Source of the DNA: JBBSHE01 sp038253325
Lineage (GTDB): Bacteria > Actinomycetota > Actinomycetes > Propionibacteriales > Nocardioidaceae
Direction: 5' to 3'
DNA length: 11,619 nucleotides
NCBI GenBank assembly: GCA_038253325.1
Contig: JBBSHE010000068.1
Coordinates: 1 to 11,619, forward strand
Shown: piece by piece, positions 6,779 through 11,619 of the stretch
Layout: every line of letters starts with the position of its first letter
Position numbering within the stretch: the stretch's first letter is position 1
The notes under the pieces: generated by a model
Databases searched by the model: none
Told to the model about the DNA's origin: nothing
Seen by the model: only the letters and a program-made list of their open reading frames with translations
Made by a program: the position numbers and the translations under genes

Positions 6779-7348
6779 GTGAGCGAGCAACCGAACCAGG
6801 GCACGGCTCGTCCTCGCAAGCAGCCCACCGACCGGAAGCGCCGAGTCGTGTGGGCGCTGGTCGTCGTGGTGGTGCTGTTCCTGAGCGCGTGGTTCGCCTC
6901 GGCCTTCGTCCCCCGGTGGTGGGCGCATCGGGTCGGCGACCAGGTGAACGGCAGCTTCACCAACGGGACGCTCTGGGGACTGTTCTACGGCATCGTCTTC
7001 ACGTTCATCCCGCTGGTCGTCGTGCGGCAGGCCGCCCGCCGGCGGTTCACCTGGAAGACCAGGCTCGGCATCGCGGTCATCGCCCTGCTGCTGGCCCTGC
7101 CGAACCTGATGACGCTCGGGATCGTGCTCGGCAACGGCAACGCGGCGCATGCCGGCCAGCGCATCCTTGACGTCGACGCGCCCGCCTTCCGGGGTGCGTC
7201 GCTGGTCGGCGCACTCGTCGCCGCGGTCGGCGCCGTCGTCGCGGTGTACGGGTGGGAGACGCGCAAGCGCCGCGGTCGCGAGCTCAAGGCGCTCCGCACC
7301 CGGGCCCGCAACCAGGAGCGCTCGATCGAACGCCGCGACGGCGACTGA
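6779..7348 (+). CDS. Conserved actinobacterial membrane protein, four predicted helices
   Basis: The 189-residue protein has a basic N-terminus (residues 1-22), then predicted membrane segments at about 23-43, 65-84, 96-117 and 139-158. A charged, arginine-rich C-terminal tail (160-189) could form a short coiled coil. The segment LLLALPNLMTLGIVLG followed by NAAHAGQRILDVDAPAFRGASLVGA looks strongly conserved. I recall similar proteins in many actinobacteria annotated only as permease or hypothetical. No transporter signature or catalytic motif is evident. The GTG at 6779 is the likely start, because a -10-like box sits 6 bp away and the family-like sequence begins soon after. Function unknown. 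Confidence 0.75.
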   Translation: MSEQPNQGTARPRKQPTDRKRRVVWALVVVVVLFLSAWFASAFVPRWWAHRVGDQVNGSFTNGTLWGLFYGIVFTFIPLVVVRQAARRRFTWKTRLGIAVIALLLALPNLMTLGIVLGNGNAAHAGQRILDVDAPAFRGASLVGALVAAVGAVVAVYGWETRKRRGRELKALRTRARNQERSIERRDGD

Positions 7349-7474
7349 GCAGCAGACAACGCGCCTGAGCCCCGACGGAGAGCGGGCTACTGCGGGAGCC
7401 ATCTGCCCACAGCGGGCCAACGTGTCCCCGGCACCTTCCACCGGGGTCGCTTCGTCACGCTAAGTGAGAAGGGG

Positions 7475-7503
7475 TTGCCCACCGTAACCGGCTGCCCTAT
7501 GGT
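7475..7503 (+). promoter_or_regulatory. Near-consensus promoter of the secreted protein gene
   Basis: TTGCCC (7475-7480), a 17-bp spacer and TATGGT (7498-7503) form a good housekeeping-sigma promoter. Transcription would start near 7510, leaving a leader of about 33 bases with a GGAG ribosome binding site at 7532-7535. The rest of the 7349-7542 gap shows no gene. Confidence 0.65.
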
Positions 7504-7542
7504 GAAACCGGTCAAATCGTCTATAACCATCGGAGCAACGTA

Positions 7543-8337
7543 ATGCGTACAAAACTCAAGGTCGTCGGCATCCTGGCCGCCGCAACCGCGCTCGTTGCCG
7601 TCGCCGGCGGCGCCGTCGCCGAAGGCAACGGCCAGCCCGTCAAGCTAGCAGGCAATATCATGCACTCACGAGCAACCACCACTGACACGGCCAGTGGCGA
7701 CCAGACTCCGAGTCTCTGCTCGCAGAACCGCTGGCTGAACGCCAGGCAGACCACGACGGCAGGGGACTCTCCGCTGGACACCAACCACCGGGCGCTGTTC
7801 GTGACAGTGTGCGAGAGCAATCCTCCCGTCTCGAGCGAGGACGCGGACGCCTACACCGGTACTTCGCTGCACGTCGACAAAACCGCCGACCACGTTCAGA
7901 ACCTGTCGTACGACTACAACGCGGACCCTCAGTACCTGAAGGGTGGGGCGCCCAGGATCAGCGTCGACTTCCAGAGCGGTGACGTCGCCTTCCTGGACGG
8001 CAGTACGTGCAACCGCCAGATCGGCACCAGCAACTGGTCACGCGCCGACTTCACCGGCTTCATCGGGATCAAGGGTGACGGGACAACGCCCGTCTGCTCA
8101 TTCCACGTCACCAGCGGAGGCGGGACGATCGACACGGTGTACTCGTCCGACAAGAGGCGGTCGGCCTGGCAGTCGTTCGCCAACCAGCACCCGGAGGAGG
8201 TTGTCATCGACACGTTCATGGAGTTCGACGTGGAAGGCAGCTACCGGGTGGACCGGATCTCGTTGGGCACAGACAGGCTGTACAACTACGCCGACGACTA
8301 CGCGGTGAACTGCCAGCAGAACGAACACGTCTGCTGA
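7543..8337 (+). CDS. Secreted six-cysteine protein of unknown function
   Basis: I do not recognise this 264-residue protein. It has a clear signal peptide: basic MRTKLK, a hydrophobic core (7-23) and a likely cleavage site AVA|EG after residue 26. No lipobox is present, so it should be released outside the cell. The mature part is polar, rich in Asp, Ser, Thr and aromatic residues. It has six cysteines (59, 90, 156, 185, 257, 264), compatible with three disulfides; the last residue is Cys. No catalytic motif or membrane anchor is visible. A GGAG ribosome binding site lies 7 bp before the ATG, and a strong promoter precedes it. The gene looks less GC-extreme than its neighbours. A beta-rich extracellular domain is my guess only. 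Confidence 0.85.
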   Translation: MRTKLKVVGILAAATALVAVAGGAVAEGNGQPVKLAGNIMHSRATTTDTASGDQTPSLCSQNRWLNARQTTTAGDSPLDTNHRALFVTVCESNPPVSSEDADAYTGTSLHVDKTADHVQNLSYDYNADPQYLKGGAPRISVDFQSGDVAFLDGSTCNRQIGTSNWSRADFTGFIGIKGDGTTPVCSFHVTSGGGTIDTVYSSDKRRSAWQSFANQHPEEVVIDTFMEFDVEGSYRVDRISLGTDRLYNYADDYAVNCQQNEHVC

Positions 8338-8349
8338 CCTGAGTCGCGG

Positions 8350-8383
8350 GGGGTGGGGGGGGTCGCTCGGAGCCGCCCACCCC
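8350..8383. terminator. G-rich hairpin between convergent genes
   Basis: GGGGTGGG (8350-8357) pairs with CCCACCCC (8376-8383) around an 18-base loop, 13 bp after the secreted protein's stop. Two G runs (8348-8353 and 8355-8362) make a G-quadruplex an alternative. There is no T-tract. Confidence 0.45.
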
Positions 8384-8424
8384 TCCGCCCGGTCCGACAA
8401 CAGCTGTGCTCGATCAACACGCCG

Positions 8425-8500
8425 GGGCGCATCAGGCGGGCACGGTCGTCTCGCCGACCGCCGGGCGCGTCAGGCGGGCACGGTCGTCTCGCCGACCGCC
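8425..8500. repeat. 38-bp tandem duplication covering the 3' end of ribM
   Basis: Bases 8463-8500 are repeated at 8425-8462 with one difference (A8431 against G8469). The unit contains the last codons of ribM (VGETTVPA and the stop), so a second copy of this coding end lies directly beyond the gene. As 38 is not a multiple of 3, the outer copy is out of frame with the first. Confidence 0.9.
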
Positions 8501-9180
8501 GACCGCTCGGCATCCGCTTCGAGGGCGGCGTCCAGGCGGCGCTGGACCCGCGACCAGACGACGAATCCCCACAGGCAGAACCCGCCGTAGACCAGGTACA
8601 TGACCGCGCTCGGGTAGTACGTGGCACGGATCAACAGGGGGACACCGACCGCGTCGACGCCGATCCAGATCCACCAGAACTCGACCAGCCCGCGCGCCAT
8701 CCCGTACGTCGCCAGGATGCTGCCGGTCAGGATCCACGCGTCGGCCGGGGGGTTGAACGAGTTCAGCCAGTGCAGCACCGGGATGAACACCGCCATCATG
8801 ACCCCGGCGGCGGCGACGAGAGCGCGTAGCTCGTTCGCGTTCGCCCAGCGTGGCGCGATCGCGCCACCGTCGCCGGCGCCGCCGCGGCGGACACTCTGAG
8901 CCCACCGCACCCAGCCGTACGCGCTGACCACGAAGAAGAAGACCTGTCGTCCCGCCTGCCCCCACAGGTCATGGGTCTGCGGCTTGTCGAAGATGCCGCT
9001 GACGAACACCGTGAGGAGCAGCGCGTTGCCGATCATCCCGACCGGCCATGCCCAGGTCTTTCGGCGCATGCCGAACAGCGCGCTCGCGAGTCCGAATCCG
9101 TTGCCGACGACCTCTCGGACGAGGACGGGCTTGCCGCCGATCGTCCAGTACCCGTCGAGCAGGGTGTGTACGAGACTCAT
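8470..9180 (-). CDS. ribM: PnuC-family riboflavin transporter RibM (PnuX)
   Basis: The 236-residue membrane protein has about seven hydrophobic segments. PnuC-family features are VVSAYGWVRWAQ (84-95) and FWWIWIGVDAVGVPLL (168-183). PnuC proteins carry nicotinamide riboside; the RibM/PnuX branch carries riboflavin by facilitated diffusion. Its place directly after ribD downstream of an FMN riboswitch, as for RibM of Streptomyces davawensis and Corynebacterium, favours riboflavin. The ATG at 9180 overlaps the stop of a 15-codon mini-ORF (ATGA), and GGAAGG lies about 11 bp upstream. The acidic C-terminal tail ends in a sequence that is tandemly duplicated in the DNA. Substrate is inferred from context. 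Confidence 0.85.
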   Translation of the reverse strand: MSLVHTLLDGYWTIGGKPVLVREVVGNGFGLASALFGMRRKTWAWPVGMIGNALLLTVFVSGIFDKPQTHDLWGQAGRQVFFFVVSAYGWVRWAQSVRRGGAGDGGAIAPRWANANELRALVAAAGVMMAVFIPVLHWLNSFNPPADAWILTGSILATYGMARGLVEFWWIWIGVDAVGVPLLIRATYYPSAVMYLVYGGFCLWGFVVWSRVQRRLDAALEADAERSAVGETTVPA

Positions 9181-9224
9181 GCCGCACCAGCCTTCCCGTC
9201 AGCTTCGATGAATGTGTTCGACAT
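9177..9224 (-). CDS. 15-codon linker ORF between ribD and ribM
   Basis: The frame encodes MSNTFIEADGKAGAA. Its ATG overlaps the ribD stop by one base (TGATG, 9226-9222), with GGAAAGG 8 bp upstream. Its TGA overlaps the ribM start (ATGA). This arrangement would let ribosomes finishing ribD reinitiate and be delivered to ribM. It fills the whole 43-bp ribD-ribM gap. The peptide has no recognisable motif, so its translation, rather than its product, may be what matters. It could also be chance. Confidence 0.5.
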   Translation of the reverse strand: MSNTFIEADGKAGAA

Positions 9225-10243
9225 CAGCCGGGCCTTTCCATAGTGAGCCGTACGTCGTCGCCGACCCGTTCGGCGTCGGTGAGCCGGAACCGTTCGATCT
9301 GGTCCACCGTCTCGATCCCCAGGCCGGCGACGGCGGCGACGCCGGCTCCCAGGAACGCCGGAGCGACGCACGCGATGCAGCGGTCCACCAGTCCCGCGTG
9401 CAGGAAACCGGCGGCGAGCCGGGGGCCGCCTTCGAGCCAGACATGTTGTGAACCGAGCCGACGGAGCTCCTTCAGCCCCTGTTCGGGTTCGCGGGTCTCG
9501 AGCATCACGGTCTCGGCGGCGGCGTCGAGCACCCGGGCGGCCGCCGGGATCGGCGTCAACCCCATCACCGCCCGGCGGGGCTGTCGGCCGCGGGACAGCG
9601 GGTCCTCTGACTCGTCGCGAAGGACAAGCCACGGGTCATCCCGCAGCACGGTGCCGGTACCGACCAGGATCGTGTCCGCCGTCCCCCGGAGCCGGTGCAC
9701 GTCACGACGCGCATCCACGCCGGTGATCCACCGGCTGGACCCGTCGGCAGCGGCCGACCGGCCGTGGAGTGTGGTGGCGAGCTTCCAAGTCACGTACGGG
9801 CGGTCTCGCCGCATCGCGAAGAGCCAGTACTCGTTGAGCCGCTCGGCCTCCGCTGCGAGCACACCGGACTCGACGTCGAGACCTGCGGCCCGCAGCCGGT
9901 CGGCGCCACCACATGCACATGGATTCGGGTCGTCGACGGCGTACACGACCCGTCGGACACCCGCGTCGACGAGCAGCCGGGCACAAGCCGGCGTCGCCGT
10001 CTCGGCGTTGCACGGCTCCAGGGTCACGACGACGGTCGAGCCTCGGGCAGCCTCGGCGGCGAGCCGGAGCGCTGCGTCCTCCGCGTGAGCGGTACCGGAT
10101 CCGCGGTGCCAACTGGCGGCGACCTCCCGGCTGTCGGCGTCCAGCACGATCGCCCCGACCCGCGGGTTCGGGTCTCGCCAGCCCGGGACCGCGGCGAGCG
10201 CAAGCGCCCGCGCCATGGCGTGCTGCTCGGCCTTGGTGGCCAT
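9224..10243 (-). CDS. ribD: Bifunctional riboflavin deaminase/reductase RibD, divergent
   Basis: RibD deaminates the pyrimidine made by GTP cyclohydrolase II and then reduces its ribosyl chain. The 339-residue protein has a deaminase domain (about 5-140) with zinc site H53-A-E55, C78 and C87, and a reductase domain (about 148-335) with RPYVTWKLATTL, SRWITG, ARRDVHRLR, LVGTGTVLRDDP and LEGGPRLA. Oddities: the loop between the zinc cysteines reads CNAETATPAC where the family normally has a CxHxGRTxPC pattern, so the usual His is Ala80. The normally conserved LDG of the reductase is LHG (His160). The ATG at 10243 has GAGAGG 7 bp upstream; a longer open frame runs into the riboswitch and is rejected. 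First gene after the FMN riboswitch. Confidence 0.9.
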   Translation of the reverse strand: MATKAEQHAMARALALAAVPGWRDPNPRVGAIVLDADSREVAASWHRGSGTAHAEDAALRLAAEAARGSTVVVTLEPCNAETATPACARLLVDAGVRRVVYAVDDPNPCACGGADRLRAAGLDVESGVLAAEAERLNEYWLFAMRRDRPYVTWKLATTLHGRSAAADGSSRWITGVDARRDVHRLRGTADTILVGTGTVLRDDPWLVLRDESEDPLSRGRQPRRAVMGLTPIPAAARVLDAAAETVMLETREPEQGLKELRRLGSQHVWLEGGPRLAAGFLHAGLVDRCIACVAPAFLGAGVAAVAGLGIETVDQIERFRLTDAERVGDDVRLTMERPG

Positions 10244-10347
10244 CGAACGGCCTCTCGTTCCCGGACCCACGTACGCCGGGGACGGACGGCTACACCGGTC
10301 GCGAGAGCCGGCGCCTGGGCGGCGGCGGGACGCGAGACGGTGCGGCG

Positions 10348-10474
10348 GCGTGCTACCTCCCATCCGGACTCTTACCGTCGGTCCAGGAGTTTCACCTGGT
10401 CAACCGGCCGCTGGCTGCGGTCGGGTCGCGGACTATCACCGCCGGTTCGGATTTTCACCGACCCCGGTGCACGC
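10348..10474 (-). promoter_or_regulatory. FMN riboswitch (RFN element) upstream of ribD
   Basis: Read on the minus strand, the element shows the known conserved pieces in order: GGTGAAAA (10459-10452), CCGGCGGTGATAGTCCGCGA (10445-10426), CCAGGTGAAACTCCTGG (10399-10383), then GACCGACGGT and AGAGTCCGGATG (10383-10361). The closing helix P1 is GCGTGC (10474-10469) with GCACGC (10353-10348), fully paired. FMN binding normally lowers expression of the genes behind it. About 105 bases separate it from the ribD ATG. I see no clear terminator there, so control of translation or Rho-dependent termination is more likely. Confidence 0.96.
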
Positions 10475-10798
10475 GAGTGCATTGACTCGTCACCGCCATT
10501 GTGCCACTCCTCCCCCGGCCCTGGCCAACAGTTCGCGATCTGTCGCATCCCTCGGGGACGACGGACTTCTCTGCAGGGCCCGCAGGGTCGCCCTCGTCAA
10601 CCGCGCGGTTCGCCAGGGAGGCGTCGGCGAATACCAGCTCCAGCCCGCCATCGCTGCCATCCATGACCGGGACCGCACGCCGACCAGACCGACTGGCCGC
10701 AGATCGCGCCCGGGTCGACCAACGTTGCGACGAACGCGCACGACCCGGCGGGCTGGACACTCCCTGACCTCGTCCGCCGCACCGGTGAAACGCCGCCC
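10475..10798. other. Gene-free gap between rpe and the FMN riboswitch
   Basis: About 324 bp with no recognisable gene. Short open frames exist on both strands, but none has a ribosome binding site or a family-like sequence. The minus strand should contain the rpe 3' end signal and the promoter for the riboswitch transcript. CACAAT (10498-10503, minus) is a weak -10 candidate. A decayed gene cannot be excluded. Confidence 0.5.
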
Positions 10799-11458
10799 TC
10801 AGGTCCCGCCAGCGGCGAGCGTTCGTAGTTGATGGATGGCCGCGTCGGGGTCGGTGGCGCCGAACACAGCCGAGCCGGCGACAAACATATCCGCGCCAGC
10901 CTCGGCGCAGCGCTCGATCGTCTCGTCCGACACTCCCCCGTCGACTTGTAACCAGACCTCTCCGCCGTACCGAGCGATCAGGTCGCGGGCTGCCCGGATC
11001 TTGGGGATGCACTCGTCCATGAACGCCTGGCCGCCGAAGCCGGGCTCGACGGTCATCACGAGCACCATGTCGAGCTCGGGAATGAGGCCCGCGTAACCGT
11101 CCAGCGCGGTCGCCGGCTTGAACGCCGCGCCAGCCCGCGCTCCCTGCGCACGCAGCTCACGGGCCAGCGCGACCGGATCGCCGGAAGCCTCGACATGGAA
11201 CGTCACGCTGCCGGCTCCGGCCTCGACGTACCCCTTGGACCAGCGTTCCGGGTCATCGATCATCAGGTGGCAGTCGAGCGGGTGGCTGGTGGTGCTCGCC
11301 AAAGCCTCCACGGTCTGCGGCCCGAGCGTCAGGTTGGGGACAAAGTGGTTGTCCATCACGTCGATATGCAGCCAGTCGGCACTCGGGATCGTCGCGATGT
11401 CTGACTCGAGGTTCGCGAAGTTCGCCGCCAGCAGGCTGGGCGCGATCTGGATCGTCAT
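10799..11458 (-). CDS. rpe: Ribulose-phosphate 3-epimerase
   Basis: Rpe interconverts D-ribulose 5-phosphate and D-xylulose 5-phosphate in the pentose phosphate pathway; ribulose 5-phosphate also feeds riboflavin synthesis. The 219-residue TIM barrel is full length. Signatures are APSLLAANFANL (6-17), HIDVMDNHFVPN (31-42) with metal ligands H31 and D33, CHLMI with H64, VEPGFGGQ (137-144), and VDGGV with D173. D33 and D173 are the expected acid-base pair. The ATG at 11458 has no Shine-Dalgarno, but a -10-like TAGACT ends 7 bp before it, suggesting a leaderless mRNA. It lies upstream of ribD on the same strand but is separated by more than 500 bp, so it is probably transcribed independently. 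Confidence 0.97.
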   Translation of the reverse strand: MTIQIAPSLLAANFANLESDIATIPSADWLHIDVMDNHFVPNLTLGPQTVEALASTTSHPLDCHLMIDDPERWSKGYVEAGAGSVTFHVEASGDPVALARELRAQGARAGAAFKPATALDGYAGLIPELDMVLVMTVEPGFGGQAFMDECIPKIRAARDLIARYGGEVWLQVDGGVSDETIERCAEAGADMFVAGSAVFGATDPDAAIHQLRTLAAGGT

Positions 11459-11465
11459 CGTCGGG

Positions 11466-11471
11466 AGTCTA
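11466..11471 (-). promoter_or_regulatory. Candidate -10 box for rpe
   Basis: TAGACT on the minus strand matches TANNNT and ends 7 bases before the rpe ATG, so the transcript would start at the start codon. No good -35 is visible. Confidence 0.45.
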
Positions 11472-11511
11472 AGCCGGATGCGCGCTCTCGGTCGTCACCC
11501 GATGGGTGCCT

Positions 11512-11544
11512 CAGCGGGGTGAGATCTCGTCGGTCACCCCGCTG
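11512..11544. terminator. 11-bp stem hairpin upstream of rpe
   Basis: CAGCGGGGTGA (11512-11522) pairs perfectly with TCACCCCGCTG (11534-11544) around an 11-base loop. No T-tract. A small CACCC-GAT-GGGTG hairpin lies at 11496-11508. Together they may end transcription entering from beyond the window edge. Confidence 0.6.
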
Positions 11545-11545
11545 T

Positions 11546-11586
11546 GGCTGGGAGTACGCGAGGTATTGCCTCACGAACTCCCAGCC
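11546..11586. terminator. Nested hairpin upstream of rpe
   Basis: GGCTGGGAGT (11546-11555) pairs perfectly with ACTCCCAGCC (11577-11586). GAGG (11560-11563) pairs with CCTC (11569-11572) inside it. It sits directly beside the preceding hairpin and may be part of the same termination region or a binding site. Confidence 0.55.
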
Positions 11587-11619
11587 GATCGGGACAAGGT
11601 CCGATCGGGACAAGGTCCG
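11585..11619. repeat. 16-bp tandem repeat cut by the window edge
   Basis: CCGATCGGGACAAGGT occurs at 11585-11600 and 11601-11616, with a third copy beginning at 11617. The array may continue outside the window, so its copy number is unknown. It overlaps the end of the nested hairpin by two bases. Confidence 0.85.

Noticed and set aside
8470..9180. Nicotinamide riboside transporter PnuC
   Set aside because: The family fits, but the position behind ribD and an FMN riboswitch favours the riboflavin-carrying RibM/PnuX branch; not excluded.
9048..10088. Long plus-strand frame opposite ribD and ribM
   Set aside because: Low-complexity Arg/Ser-rich translation, a typical high-GC shadow; the minus-strand genes are well supported.
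10244..10363. N-terminal extension of RibD
   Set aside because: It would run into the FMN riboswitch, lacks family similarity, and ATG 10243 has a suitable ribosome binding site.
10597..10884. Minus-strand frame overlapping the rpe 3' end
   Set aside because: It overlaps rpe in another frame, has no ribosome binding site and no recognisable motif.

Overview
The window is very GC-rich with dense, short-spaced genes and carries the neighbourhood rpe - ribD - (rib genes) - hisE - hisG - PH-domain protein that is common in Actinomycetota. It also has leaderless-looking starts and a HisE of the actinobacterial EISQLLYH type. I therefore read it as chromosome of a high-GC actinobacterium, and I do not assign a genus.

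Region 1 (1-3943, + strand) is a tight three-gene operon preceded by three copies of a 53-bp repeat. The genes are a DUF2877 protein (AllH), FdrA (AllF) and a DUF1116 protein (AllG). They overlap by ATGA and GTGA junctions, which implies translational coupling. Together they match the three subunits of oxamate carbamoyltransferase. That enzyme splits oxalurate with phosphate into oxamate and carbamoyl phosphate at the end of anaerobic allantoin breakdown. No carbamate kinase is in the window. Downstream (3944-4160) lie a perfect 40-bp palindrome, a second small hairpin and two 28-bp hairpin repeats.

Region 2 (4161-5751, - strand) is hisE - hisG - a small PH-like membrane protein. It covers two enzymes of early histidine synthesis plus the usual actinobacterial companion gene.

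Region 3 (5861-8337, + strand) holds three genes read the other way: a flavodoxin-fold NAD(P)H-dependent FMN oxidoreductase, a four-helix membrane protein, and an exported six-cysteine protein of unknown function with its own near-consensus promoter. A strong hairpin plus T-tract terminator follows the first of these.

Region 4 (8470-11458, - strand) starts with rpe (pentose phosphate pathway). After a gap of about 320 bp without a recognisable gene comes a clear FMN riboswitch, followed by ribD, a 15-codon linker ORF and ribM (a PnuC-family riboflavin transporter). The riboflavin genes ribE, ribBA and ribH, which often lie between ribD/ribM and hisE, are absent. Their usual place is taken by the three + strand genes of region 3. 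The riboswitch thus appears to control only one biosynthetic enzyme and one uptake protein here. Two strong hairpins and a 16-bp tandem repeat close the window upstream of rpe.

The points most worth a second look are the repeat array ahead of the oxamate carbamoyltransferase operon, the mini-ORF that links ribD to ribM, the unusual residues in RibD, the broken rib operon, and the orphan secreted protein. I did not find a clearly novel multi-gene system.
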